Assembly: GCA_031177685.1 (NCBI GenBank)
Contig: JAPSGI010000007.1
Coordinates: forward strand, 1-64,000
Source of the DNA: Solirubrobacteraceae bacterium
GTDB lineage: Bacteria > Actinomycetota > Thermoleophilia > Solirubrobacterales > Solirubrobacteraceae
Direction: 5' to 3'
Length of the DNA stretch: 64,000 nt
Part shown: in pieces, positions 33,301 to 41,503 of the stretch
Position numbering within the stretch: position 1 is the stretch's first letter
Layout: every line of letters begins with the position of its first letter
The notes under the pieces: generated by a model
What the model was told of the DNA's origin: nothing
Databases searched by the model: none
Seen by the model: only the letters and a program-made list of their open reading frames with translations
Translations under genes and position numbers: made by a program

Positions 33301-34833
33301 GTGAGCATGCTCGTCCGCCGGCGTCCCGAGCTCCTCGCTGCCGCGCTGCTGATCGCATGGGCGGCGCTGCCGATCGTCCTGCTGGCCGCGTTGTGGCGGG
33401 ACGGGGGCGTACTCGCGGGCTCGGACGGCGCGCTGCCGGGCGCCGACCAGCTCTTCTACCTCAGCGTCGCGCGCGAGTCGGGCGCGCACGGGCTGTTCGG
33501 CGACCGCTTCGACCTGGGCCCGGTCGACCGGGTCGGGCTGCAGCCGATGTACCTGCTGTCGGGGCTGCTGGGCCAGCTGGGCCTCGACCTGCGCGCCGCG
33601 GTGTGGCTGTGGAAGCCGGCGGCCGCGGTCGTGCTCGTCGCGGGCTTCGCGGTCTACGTGCGCCGCTTCGACCTCGGCCGCTACGGCGCCGTGGCCGCGC
33701 TGGCGCTGGCGCTCGCCTACTTCTCCCCGATGCTGCCGGCGCTGGAGTGGTCGGGCGTCCTGGACCCCTTCCAGAGCTTCTTGGGCCTGTTGGTGTCCGG
33801 CGAGCTGATGCCCGCGTGGCAGCTGTGGGGCTACCTGCACGCGGCGCTGTCCCTGGGGCTGATGGCGCTGGCCGTCGTGGCCGGCGAGCGCGCGCTGGAC
33901 GGAGGCGACCGCCGCGCCGCCGCCGCGTGTGCCGCCGCCGGCGCGCTGGTCACCCTCATGCACCCGTGGCAGGGGCTGACGCTGGTCCCGATCCTGGCCG
34001 GCGCGGCGGTGTGGGGCGGTCTCGACCGGCGCCGGCTGGCAGCGGTGGCCGGCCCGCTCGCCGCCATCGCGCTGGTCCTCGCCTACCTCTACGTCGTCTC
34101 CCAGACCGATCCGCACTGGAAGGCGGACGCGGAGCAGAGCGAGGCGCCGCTCTTCGACGTCGGCTACCTGCTGATGGGCTTCGCGCCGCTGGTCGTTTTC
34201 GCCGCGTTCGGCCTGCGGCGCCCCGACACGGTGCACGAGCGGATGGTGCTGCTGTGGCCGCTCGCCGCCTTCGCGGTCTACCTGGCGGTCGCGAACTCGC
34301 GCTTCCACGCCTTCCAGGGAATGAGCCTGCCGCTGGCGATCCTCGCCGTGCGCGGCTGGGGTCGCCTGCGCCTGCCGCGCGCGGCGGGGGCGCTCGCGGT
34401 GGCCGCCGTGACGCTGCCGGGCTTCGTGTACGCGGTCGACCGCCTGCGCGACAGCGTGCGCCTGGATCGCCACCCCTACGTGCTGCGCCCCGGCGAGGCG
34501 CGCGCGCTGGACTACCTCGACGACCACCCGCGGCCCGGCGGCGTGCTGGCGCCCTTCGCCATGGGCATGTCGGTCCCGGCCCACGCGGGACGCGGCACGT
34601 GGGTGGGCCACTTCGCCTGGACGCCGGACTTCCACGGCCGGCGCGACCGCGCCGAGGCGCTCTTCACGGGGCGGATGGCGCCGCAGGAAGCCGTCGCGCT
34701 GGTCCGAGAGACCGGCGCGCGCTTCCTGCTGGCCGGCTGCGCGCACCGCGCCGACCTGGGGCCGGTCCTGCGCCCGCTGGGCGCGACGACGCGGCGCTTC
34801 GGATGTGCGACGGTGCACGAGCTGTCCGGCTAG
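33301..34833 (+). CDS. Large polytopic membrane protein (GT-C-like)
   Basis: 510 residues with about ten hydrophobic helices spread over the first 400 residues and a soluble extracytoplasmic C-terminal domain of about 110. The first outer loop has GADQLFYLSVARESGAHGLF, where GT-C glycosyltransferases have acidic residues, but no family signature is certain. The soluble part includes HPWQGLTLVP within the membrane region and RPGGVLAPFAMGMSVPAHAGRGTWVGH near the end. Start is GTG 33301 or ATG 33307. Its TAG stop coincides with the TAGCTT element in front of the acyl-CoA dehydrogenase. Confidence 0.7.
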   Translation: MSMLVRRRPELLAAALLIAWAALPIVLLAALWRDGGVLAGSDGALPGADQLFYLSVARESGAHGLFGDRFDLGPVDRVGLQPMYLLSGLLGQLGLDLRAAVWLWKPAAAVVLVAGFAVYVRRFDLGRYGAVAALALALAYFSPMLPALEWSGVLDPFQSFLGLLVSGELMPAWQLWGYLHAALSLGLMALAVVAGERALDGGDRRAAAACAAAGALVTLMHPWQGLTLVPILAGAAVWGGLDRRRLAAVAGPLAAIALVLAYLYVVSQTDPHWKADAEQSEAPLFDVGYLLMGFAPLVVFAAFGLRRPDTVHERMVLLWPLAAFAVYLAVANSRFHAFQGMSLPLAILAVRGWGRLRLPRAAGALAVAAVTLPGFVYAVDRLRDSVRLDRHPYVLRPGEARALDYLDDHPRPGGVLAPFAMGMSVPAHAGRGTWVGHFAWTPDFHGRRDRAEALFTGRMAPQEAVALVRETGARFLLAGCAHRADLGPVLRPLGATTRRFGCATVHELSG

Positions 34834-34836
34834 CTT
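34831..34836 (+). promoter_or_regulatory. -10 element of the acyl-CoA dehydrogenase gene
   Basis: TAGCTT, seven bases before ATG 34844. Its TAG is also the stop codon of the preceding gene. Confidence 0.5.
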
Positions 34837-34843
34837 GCACCGC

Positions 34844-36004
34844 ATGGACTTCGACCTCACCGACGAGCAGCGCCTGATCCGCGAGACGGCCCGGGACTTC
34901 ACCGACAAGGAGATCGTCCCCCGCGCGCGCGAGAACGACCGCAACCACCACTTCGACACCGAGCTCGTGGGCAGGATCGCCGCGCAGGGCTACCTCGGCG
35001 CGATCATCCCCCGCGAGTACGGCGGCGCGGGACTGGACTACGTCACCTACGGCCTGATCGTCGAGGAGGTGGGGCGCGGCGACTCGGCCATGCGGACCGT
35101 CGTGTCCGTCCAGACCTCGCTGGTGTGCTCGTCGATCCTGCGCTGGGGGACCGAGGAGCAGAAGCAGCGCTACCTCCCCAGGCTGTGCTCCGGGGAGTGG
35201 CTGGGCTGCTTCGGCCTCACCGAGCCCGACACGGGCTCGGACGCCGCCAACCAGAAGACGCGCGCGCGCAAGACCGACGGCGGCTGGGTGCTCAACGGGT
35301 CCAAGATGTGGATCTCGATGGGCAACCACGCGCGCGTGGCGCTGGTGTTCGCCCAGACCGACCCCGAGTTGCGGCACAAGGGCGTCGCGTGCTTCCTCGT
35401 GGACACCGACCAGCCCGGCTACCAGCCGCAGACGATCGAGGGCAAGATGGGCCTGCACGGCTCGGACACCGCCTCGATCTCCCTGGACGACGTGGAGGTG
35501 TCCGAGGACCAGATGCTGGGCGAGGTCGGCGACGGCTTCAAGATCGCGATGACCGCGCTGGACTCGGGCCGCTACTCGGTGGCGGCGGGCTGCGTGGGGA
35601 TCTGCCAGGGCTGCGTGGACGAGTCCGTGCGCTACAGCAAGGAGCGCCAGCAGTTCGGGCGGCCGATCGCCTCGTTCCAGCTCGTGCAGGCGATGATCGC
35701 CGACATGGTGGTGGACACCGAGGCGTCGCGGATGCTCGTGTGGCGCGCGGGGTTCCTGAAGGACGCCGGGCGGCCCAACACGACCGAGACCTCGATCGCC
35801 AAGCTCTACGCGACCGAGGCCGCGGTGAAGTGCGCGAACACGGCCATTCAGGTGCACGGCGGCGCGGGGTACGTCGACGACCACCCGGTGGAGCGCTACT
35901 TCCGCGACGTGCGCGTGACGACGCTGTACGAGGGCACGTCGCAGATCCAGAAGCTGATCATCGGCCGCGCGGCCACGGGCATCAACGCGCTTGTCCCGGC
36001 CTGA
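34844..36004 (+). CDS. Acyl-CoA dehydrogenase
   Basis: A 386-residue FAD enzyme that introduces the alpha-beta double bond in acyl-CoA. Seen: the N-terminal helical domain (MDFDLTDEQRLIRETARDF), the first signature CFGLTEPDTGSDAA near residue 125, GSKMWISMGNHA, and the C-terminal signature with YVDDHPVERYFRDVRVTTLYEGTSQIQ. The Glu of YEGTSQI matches the catalytic base position of short-chain and glutaryl-type enzymes. It overlaps the 3-hydroxyacyl-CoA dehydrogenase gene by 14 bases, so the second and third beta-oxidation steps are co-expressed. Confidence 0.93.
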   Translation: MDFDLTDEQRLIRETARDFTDKEIVPRARENDRNHHFDTELVGRIAAQGYLGAIIPREYGGAGLDYVTYGLIVEEVGRGDSAMRTVVSVQTSLVCSSILRWGTEEQKQRYLPRLCSGEWLGCFGLTEPDTGSDAANQKTRARKTDGGWVLNGSKMWISMGNHARVALVFAQTDPELRHKGVACFLVDTDQPGYQPQTIEGKMGLHGSDTASISLDDVEVSEDQMLGEVGDGFKIAMTALDSGRYSVAAGCVGICQGCVDESVRYSKERQQFGRPIASFQLVQAMIADMVVDTEASRMLVWRAGFLKDAGRPNTTETSIAKLYATEAAVKCANTAIQVHGGAGYVDDHPVERYFRDVRVTTLYEGTSQIQKLIIGRAATGINALVPA

Positions 36005-37592
36005 GGTCATAGGCGTCCTCGGCGCCGGGACGATGGGCGCGGGGATTGCGCAGCTGGCGTGCTCGTCCGGCGCGCGGACGCTCTTGTGGGATCCCGACGC
36101 GGCTGCGCTCAGCTCCGGCGTGGAACGCGTGCGGGCGGGGTTGGAAAAGGCGGCATCCAGGGGTGTGATCCCGGCCGACTCGGTGAGTGAAGCGTTTTCC
36201 CGGCTAGGACCGGGAAAAGGCTTCAGTGACTTGGCGGCGTGTGACTTGGTGATCGAGGCGGCGCCGGAGTCGGCGGAGCTCAAGGCGCGGATCTTCCGGG
36301 AGCTGTCGGAGATCGTGTCGCCGGAGTGCGTGCTGGCGACGAACACGTCGTCTTTGCCGATCACGCAGGTCGCGGCCGCGGCGTCCCATCCCGAGCGGGT
36401 GGTCGGGATGCACTTCTTCAACCCGGCGCCGGTGATGAAGCTCGTGGAGGTGATCGCGGGTGCGCAGTCGTCCGAGCGCGCCGTGGCGGTGGCGCGTGCC
36501 GCGGGTGAGGCGATGGGCAAGCGCGTGATCCTGGCCGCCGACGGGCCCGGGTTCCTGGTCAACCGCTGCGGGCGGCCGTTCGGGATGGAGGCGCTGCGGC
36601 TGGTGCAGGAGGGACTGTCGACGTTCGAGCAGGTGGACCGGGTGTGCCGCATGGCCGGCGGCTTTCGCATGGGCCCGTTCGAGCTGATGGACCTGGTCGG
36701 CGTGGACGTCGGCTATGACGTGCAGCGCTCGTTCTGGGAGCTGTCGTTTGGCGAGCCGCGCTGGCGCCCGTCGCCGATCAGCGCGCGGATGGTGGCCGCC
36801 GGGCGCCACGGCCGCAAGGCGGGGCGCGGCTACTACGAGTATCCGCCGGGCCGGCCGGAGGACCCAAAGCCGCCGGAAGCGGGGGGTGGCGACGGGCTCG
36901 TGGTGATCGCGGGGGACCTCCCGGTCGCCGTCGAGCTGCGCGAGGCGGCGTCGCAGGCCGGCTGGACCGTGTCGGAGGAGGCCGTCGAGGACGTCCCCTG
37001 GCTGATCGTGGACTGCGCGCCCGCCGACGGCGATCTCGACGCCTTCACCGGCGAGCCGGACAACGGCGGCGGCGCGCCGCTGCAGGGCGGCCCGCAGGTG
37101 CTGCTGTGTGCCGACGGCTCGCTGTCCGCGCTGGACCCCGCGGGCGCGGCGGCCGGATTCCATGCGCTGCCACCGTTCGACGGCGCCCGGCTCGTCGAGC
37201 TGACCCGCACGGCCACCACGTCCTCGGCCGCCGCCGAGCGCGCCGAGCGCTTCTTCGCCAGCCTCGGCAAGCAGCCGGAGTGGGTGCGCGACGCGCCCGG
37301 CCTCCTCCTCGGGCGCATCGTGTGCCAGCTGGTCAACGAGGCGGCCTTCGCCCTGCGCGAGGGCGTGGGCAGCGCCGAGGACGTCGACGCCGGCATGACG
37401 CTCGGGCTCAACCACCCGCGCGGGCCGCTCGCCTGGGCCGACGCGATCGGCCTCGACCACGTCGTCGCCGTCCTGGACGCCCTGTGGGAGGAGACCCGGG
37501 AGGAGCGCTACCGCGCCTGCCCCGACCTGCGCACCCGAGTCTGGGCGGGCCGCCTCGGCGCCCGGACGGGCGAAGGCTTCTTCGCGTACTGA
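35991..37592 (+). CDS. 3-hydroxyacyl-CoA dehydrogenase, internally duplicated
   Basis: A 533-residue NAD-dependent dehydrogenase of the PaaH/3HCDH type. Domain 1 has the Rossmann motif IGVLGAGTMGAGIAQLA, then LATNTSSLPIT and the catalytic-region HFFNPAPVMKLVEVI. The first C-terminal domain covers about 185-285. From about 298 the arrangement repeats: a Rossmann-like part without GxGxxG, FHALPPFDGARLVELTRT (the counterpart of HFFNPAP), then DAPGLLLGRIVCQLVNEAAFALREG. The second half is therefore a degenerate duplicate whose helical domain survives. TTG start at 35991 inside the previous gene; the first ATG is much later and would remove the NAD site. Confidence 0.9.
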   Translation: MSRPEVIGVLGAGTMGAGIAQLACSSGARTLLWDPDAAALSSGVERVRAGLEKAASRGVIPADSVSEAFSRLGPGKGFSDLAACDLVIEAAPESAELKARIFRELSEIVSPECVLATNTSSLPITQVAAAASHPERVVGMHFFNPAPVMKLVEVIAGAQSSERAVAVARAAGEAMGKRVILAADGPGFLVNRCGRPFGMEALRLVQEGLSTFEQVDRVCRMAGGFRMGPFELMDLVGVDVGYDVQRSFWELSFGEPRWRPSPISARMVAAGRHGRKAGRGYYEYPPGRPEDPKPPEAGGGDGLVVIAGDLPVAVELREAASQAGWTVSEEAVEDVPWLIVDCAPADGDLDAFTGEPDNGGGAPLQGGPQVLLCADGSLSALDPAGAAAGFHALPPFDGARLVELTRTATTSSAAAERAERFFASLGKQPEWVRDAPGLLLGRIVCQLVNEAAFALREGVGSAEDVDAGMTLGLNHPRGPLAWADAIGLDHVVAVLDALWEETREERYRACPDLRTRVWAGRLGARTGEGFFAY

Positions 37593-37607
37593 TCTCACGT
37601 TTCCGGC

Positions 37608-37627
37608 GCCCCGTACGTTTACGGGGC
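37608..37627. promoter_or_regulatory. Perfect 20-bp palindrome over the sigma-factor promoter
   Basis: GCCCCGTA-CGTT-TACGGGGC: perfect 8-base arms. It ends one base before the sigma factor's GTG. The hexamer TACGTT (37614-37619), a plausible -10 with a 9-base spacer, sits at its centre. It could be an operator, or an RNA hairpin ending the preceding dehydrogenase message, though there is no T-run. Confidence 0.55.
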
Positions 37628-37628
37628 A

Positions 37629-38099
37629 GTGACGTCGCTTCCCCCGTTCCAGGCGGTCCTCGACCAGCATCGCGAGGACGTCTACCGGTTTCTCGTCGCC
37701 CTCGCCGGGCGCCAGGAGGCCGACGACTGCTTCCAGGAGACCCTCATGTCCGCGATCCGCGCCTATCCCAAGCTGCAGCCCGGCGCGAACGTGCGCGCGT
37801 GGCTGTTCACGATCGCGCGGCGCAAGGCGGTGGACGCGCACCGGGCGCGCGGGCGCCGCGCGGTCCCCGTCGAGTCCGTCCCCGAGCCGGCCGCGCACTC
37901 CAACGGCACGGGCCCCGATCCCGAGCTGTGGCGGCTGGTGCGCGAGCTGCCGCCGCGCCAGCGCGGGGCCGTCGCGCTGCGCTTCGTCGCCGACCTCTCC
38001 CACGCGGAGATCGGCGCGGCGCTGGGCTGCTCGCAGGACGCGGCGCGCCAGAACCTCCACGCGGGGCTGGAGCGGCTGCGCGAGGAGTGGGTGCGATGA
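37629..38099 (+). CDS. ECF-like RNA polymerase sigma factor
   Basis: A 156-residue sigma-70 family protein with regions 2 and 4 only. Region 2 reads VLDQHREDVYRFLVALAG, ADDCFQETLMSAIRAYPKL, then VRAWLFTIARRKAVDAHRARGRR. Region 4 reads LPPRQRGAVALRFVADLSHAEIGAALGCSQDAARQNLHAGLERL, a clear helix-turn-helix. No anti-sigma gene follows. Instead the stop overlaps the start of an alkylguanine alkyltransferase (ATGA). GTG start directly after the palindrome at 37608-37627, with no Shine-Dalgarno. It may control an alkylation-stress response. Confidence 0.87.
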   Translation: MTSLPPFQAVLDQHREDVYRFLVALAGRQEADDCFQETLMSAIRAYPKLQPGANVRAWLFTIARRKAVDAHRARGRRAVPVESVPEPAAHSNGTGPDPELWRLVRELPPRQRGAVALRFVADLSHAEIGAALGCSQDAARQNLHAGLERLREEWVR

Positions 38100-38704
38100 C
38101 CCTCGAGGCGCAGCTCGGACTCAAGCAGGACGTGACGGAGGCCGCGCAGGCCGCCGCCCGGCGCTTCGCCGCGCAGGCCGCGGCGCACGGCGCCGCGAAG
38201 GTCGCCTACGCGCTCGAGCCCTCCCCCCTGGGCGAGCTGTTCGTGGCCACGACCACGCGCGGCCTCCTGGAGATCGGCTTCGAGGCCGAGCACGTCGACG
38301 CCTACCTCGAGCGGATCTGCGCCCGCGTGTCGCCGGCGGTCCTCGAGGCTCCCGGGCGCCTGGACGCCGTCCGCCGCCAGCTCGACGAGTACTTCGCCGG
38401 CCGTCGCGAGACGTTCGAGCTGCCGCTGGACTGGTCGCTGGCCCGCCAGGGCTTCGGCCGCCGCGTGCTCGACGCCACGGCTCGCATCCCCTTCGGCGGC
38501 GTGCTCACCTATCGCGAGATCGCCGCCCGGGCCGGGAGCCCCAAGGCGATCCGGGCCGCGGGCAGCGCCCTGGGCGCGAACCCGATCCCGATCGTCGTCC
38601 CCTGCCACCGCGTGCTGCGCACCGGCGGCGCGCTGGGCGGCTACGGCGGCGGGATCGAGCGCAAGCGCCGGCTGCTGGAGATCGAGGGCGTCGTCAGCGC
38701 GTGA
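38096..38704 (+). CDS. ogt: Methylated-DNA--protein-cysteine S-methyltransferase
   Basis: A 202-residue suicide DNA-repair protein that moves the alkyl group from O6-alkylguanine to its own Cys. Active-site stretch: GANPIPIVVPCHRVLR, with the PCHR Cys near residue 166; the DNA-binding helix holds RAAGSALG with the Arg finger. The pseudo-RNaseH N-terminal domain starts at about residue 38 (KVAYALEPSPLGELFVA). The first 37 residues (LGLKQDVTEAAQAAARRFAAQ, a helix) are extra compared with standard Ogt. Translationally coupled to the sigma factor. The 3' end overlaps the convergent MBL gene by 11 bases. Confidence 0.9.
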   Translation: MTLEAQLGLKQDVTEAAQAAARRFAAQAAAHGAAKVAYALEPSPLGELFVATTTRGLLEIGFEAEHVDAYLERICARVSPAVLEAPGRLDAVRRQLDEYFAGRRETFELPLDWSLARQGFGRRVLDATARIPFGGVLTYREIAARAGSPKAIRAAGSALGANPIPIVVPCHRVLRTGGALGGYGGGIERKRRLLEIEGVVSA

Positions 38705-39791
38705 CGCGGCCGTAGTCGATCCCGCCGTAGGCGAACGTCGGGACGATCGGCCACTGGCGCCGCCACGACCCCAGCTCGCTGGAGGGGAAGACGTTGTGCC
38801 AGCGCGGGTCGCGCCGGTTCACGTCGGCCACCGCCTTCTCCTTGAGCATGGAGTCGTACTGGTCGACCGAGTCCTCCAGCGTGTTGGCGTTCATCACGAC
38901 CTCGCGGGCGTAGAACTCCGCCCACTTGCGCACGCCGGGGATCTTCGACAGGTGCGGATGCCAGTTGTCGGCGGACACGCCGTTCTCCGAGGACACCCAG
39001 ATCCCCTCCGGCGTGTTGACGCACAGCGAGTGGTTGCCGTCGGTGTGCCCGGGGGTCCACAGCAGCGCCACGCCGGCGCCCAGCTGCACGTCGCCGTCCA
39101 CCAGGACCAGGTTGTCGGTGCGCACGTCGTCCATCCCGCCCGGCACGTACCACGCCCACTGCGTCGGGTGGATCGAGCGGAACGTGTCCACCTCGCGCGC
39201 CTGGAAGACGAACTTCGCGTTGGGGAAGAACGGCTCGCGCGGCTCGTTCTCGTCGCCCACCGGCGCCGTCGTGCCCATCGTGATGCGCAGGTCCTGGACG
39301 TGGAGGTGGTCGAAGGACACGTAGTCCACGTCGGCGGGCGTCAGGCCGACGGAGGCCAGTGCGCTGTGCACGGTGTTGTACTCCGTCTCGCCGAAGCGGT
39401 GGGCGGCCCACTCCCCGAAGCGCTCGATCAGCTGGCGGTAGAACGGAGCCTGGGCGGACCCCTCGGGCACCGTCGGCTCCCAGACCAGCGTCTTGACGGC
39501 GCCCTCGAAGTCCTCGAACTGGACCACGACCAGCCGGTTGACGATGTTCACGTACGGGTTGAGCCCGCGGGCCGCGCCGTGGAAGGCGAACGCCGCGGGA
39601 TAGGCCGCCGACACCAGCGGCACGGTGCGCACGGCGCGCACCGTCCCCTCCTCCAGGAACCGCGAGCGAAACTCGCCGGCCGCCGCGCGAAGTGCCGCCG
39701 GCCGCTCGCCGCGCGGCCACAGCTCGTGCGCCTCGCGGAACTCGTCGAGCTCGCGAATTCCCAGCTCGCTGGCCTGGTCCGTCGCCGCCAT
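38694..39791 (-). CDS. MBL-fold metallo-hydrolase-like protein with altered metal motif
   Basis: A 365-residue cytosolic protein resembling metallo-beta-lactamase-fold hydrolases. VDYVSFDHLHVQDLR occupies the HxHxDH position, but only HLH remains and the DH pair is replaced by QD. Later motifs are kept: LLWTPGHTDGNHSLCVN with the third His region, and VSSENGVSADNWHPHL. Metal binding may therefore be partial or shifted. The ATG at 39791 lies nine bases after TACGCT; the long open frame upstream is the antisense of the next gene. Function unknown. Confidence 0.78.
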   Translation of the reverse strand: MAATDQASELGIRELDEFREAHELWPRGERPAALRAAAGEFRSRFLEEGTVRAVRTVPLVSAAYPAAFAFHGAARGLNPYVNIVNRLVVVQFEDFEGAVKTLVWEPTVPEGSAQAPFYRQLIERFGEWAAHRFGETEYNTVHSALASVGLTPADVDYVSFDHLHVQDLRITMGTTAPVGDENEPREPFFPNAKFVFQAREVDTFRSIHPTQWAWYVPGGMDDVRTDNLVLVDGDVQLGAGVALLWTPGHTDGNHSLCVNTPEGIWVSSENGVSADNWHPHLSKIPGVRKWAEFYAREVVMNANTLEDSVDQYDSMLKEKAVADVNRRDPRWHNVFPSSELGSWRRQWPIVPTFAYGGIDYGRVTR

Positions 39792-39800
39792 CCCGGCCGC

Positions 39801-39806
39801 AGCGTA
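39801..39806 (-). promoter_or_regulatory. -10 element of the MBL-fold gene
   Basis: TACGCT (minus strand), nine bases before ATG 39791, back-to-back with the element at 39812. Confidence 0.5.
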
Positions 39807-39811
39807 GCGGT

Positions 39812-39817
39812 TAGGCT
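39812..39817 (+). promoter_or_regulatory. -10 element of the gene at 39825
   Basis: TAGGCT, seven bases before GTG 39825. Confidence 0.5.
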
Positions 39818-39824
39818 CGCGCTC

Positions 39825-40475
39825 GTGGTGCGGGCACTGGCGCTGGCCGTCGGGCTGGGCGGGATCGCCGTCTTCCTGTTCGGCGTGGACGAGATCGCGG
39901 GCGTCGCGTGGTGCGACGAGCGGATCTCGCGCGGCGGCGAGCAGGTCGGGCCCGACTGCGAGGAGGGAACCGGGACGGCCATCGCCGCGCTGGTCGCCGG
40001 CGCCTTCCTCGCCGCCGGCGCCCTGCTCCTGGAGGCGCGCACGCGGCGGGTGTGGAGCGTCTCGCTCGTGTCCGGGCTGCTGCTGCTGGCCTGGCCGCTG
40101 GGCACCGCCGCGGTGCTCTTCGCGCGCGAGGACTCGGACGGAGTGCAGAAGGCGATCGCCGTCGGCCTGGTGACGCTCACCGCCCTGGTCGCCCTGCTCG
40201 TCCGCCGCGCCGCGCGCCGGCGGCGCCGCCTGCGCGCCCGAGGTCAGGCGGCCCTCGGCCGCGTCGAGGAGACGCAGGCCGACACCGCCAAGGACTTCAG
40301 CGGCGCCACGAGCCACCGGGTCGTCGTCGCGCTCGGCGACGGTCGCGTGAAGGGACGGCTGACGGTCCCTCGCGGCGAGCCGGCGCCCCGGCCCGGCGAC
40401 GAGGTCGTCGTCTTCTCCCTCGACGGGTGCCACCTGATCGCACGCGACGACGAGGCGTTCGCGCGGGCGCGCTAG
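39825..40475 (+). CDS. Membrane protein of unknown function with C-terminal beta domain
   Basis: Not recognised. 216 residues. Four membrane helices: residues 2-20, about 50-68, about 75-96 and about 105-125, the first loop holding CDERISRGGEQVGPDCEE with two Cys that may pair outside the cell. A strongly basic stop-transfer stretch (RRAARRRRRLRARG) precedes a cytoplasmic domain of about 75 residues with DEVVVFSLDGCHLIARDD, which looks like a small beta barrel (NfeD/OB-like in outline). GTG start, leaderless type. Confidence 0.72.
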   Translation: MVRALALAVGLGGIAVFLFGVDEIAGVAWCDERISRGGEQVGPDCEEGTGTAIAALVAGAFLAAGALLLEARTRRVWSVSLVSGLLLLAWPLGTAAVLFAREDSDGVQKAIAVGLVTLTALVALLVRRAARRRRRLRARGQAALGRVEETQADTAKDFSGATSHRVVVALGDGRVKGRLTVPRGEPAPRPGDEVVVFSLDGCHLIARDDEAFARAR

Positions 40476-40479
40476 CCGC

Positions 40480-41493
40480 CTACGGCTTGGCCGGCGCGGC
40501 CCACTGGGCCGTGGCCAGGTCGCCCTCGGGCATGCCCTCGGGCGTGGGCACCTCGGGGGTGTCGCGCAGGTACCACTCGGCGTCCAGCGCGGCCTGACAC
40601 CCCGAGCCGGCCGCGGTAACCGCCTGGCGGTAGGTGTGGTCCACCACGTCGCCGGCGGCGAACACGCCGGGACGGTCGGTCCGCGTGGACTTGCCCTCGG
40701 TGACGATGTAGCCCTCGGGATCCAGCGCGACCTGCCCCGCGACGATCTCCGACTGCGGCTCGTGGCCGATCGCGATGAACGCCCCGGCGGCGGGAAGGTC
40801 CTCCACCGCGCCGGTCTCGACCTGCTCGAGCCGGGCGATCCCCAGCGCGCCGCCGTCGGCGGACTCGAAGGACTGGACGACGTACGGCGTCTTGAGCTCG
40901 ATGTTGTCGATCCCGCGGGCGCGCTCGAACATGATCTTCGAGGCGCGGAACTCCTCGCGGCGGTGCACGATCGTGACCTTGGAGGCGAACTTCGACAGGA
41001 AGATCGCCTCCTCCATCGCCGAGTCGCCGCCGCCCACGATCACCGTCTCGCGGTCGCGGAAGAACGCGGCGTCGCAGGTGGCGCAGTAGGAGACCCCGCG
41101 GCCCGCCAGCTCCTCCTCGCCGGGCACGCCGAGCTTCTTGTGCTCGGCCCCCATGGCGAGGATGACGGCGCGGGCACGGTGCTCGTCGTCGCCCACCCAT
41201 ACGCGGTGGATGCCGCCGGGCTCAGAGGCCAGCTCGACCTTCGTCGCCTGGTCGGTGACGAACCGCGTGCCGAAGCGCTCGGCCTGGTTGCGGAAGTCCT
41301 GCATCATCTCGGGTCCCATCACGCCCTCGGGATATCCCGGGTAGTTCTCCACGTCGGTGGTCTGCTGGAGCAGGCCGCCCCACGCGAAGCCCTCGATGAC
41401 CAGCGGGGTCAGGTTGGCGCGCGAGGTGTACAGAGCCGCCGTGTAGCCGGCGGGGCCGCTGCCGATGACGATTACGTTCTCGATGTCAGCCAT
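40480..41493 (-). CDS. trxB: Thioredoxin-disulfide reductase
   Basis: A 337-residue FAD enzyme that reduces thioredoxin with NADPH. Seen: the FAD motif VIGSGPAGYTAALYTSRA at residues 8-25, the redox-active pair SYCATCDAAFF near residue 135, the NADPH motif VGGGDSAMEEAIFL, and the C-terminal FAD contact GVFAAGDVVDHTYRQAVTAAGSG. Length is slightly above the usual 310-320 because of a 25-residue tail. It starts 10 bases after the stop of the UPF0104 gene, so it is the third gene of a PAP2-UPF0104-trxB transcript. Confidence 0.95.
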   Translation of the reverse strand: MADIENVIVIGSGPAGYTAALYTSRANLTPLVIEGFAWGGLLQQTTDVENYPGYPEGVMGPEMMQDFRNQAERFGTRFVTDQATKVELASEPGGIHRVWVGDDEHRARAVILAMGAEHKKLGVPGEEELAGRGVSYCATCDAAFFRDRETVIVGGGDSAMEEAIFLSKFASKVTIVHRREEFRASKIMFERARGIDNIELKTPYVVQSFESADGGALGIARLEQVETGAVEDLPAAGAFIAIGHEPQSEIVAGQVALDPEGYIVTEGKSTRTDRPGVFAAGDVVDHTYRQAVTAAGSGCQAALDAEWYLRDTPEVPTPEGMPEGDLATAQWAAPAKP

Positions 41494-41503
41494 ACTTCAT
41501 TTT

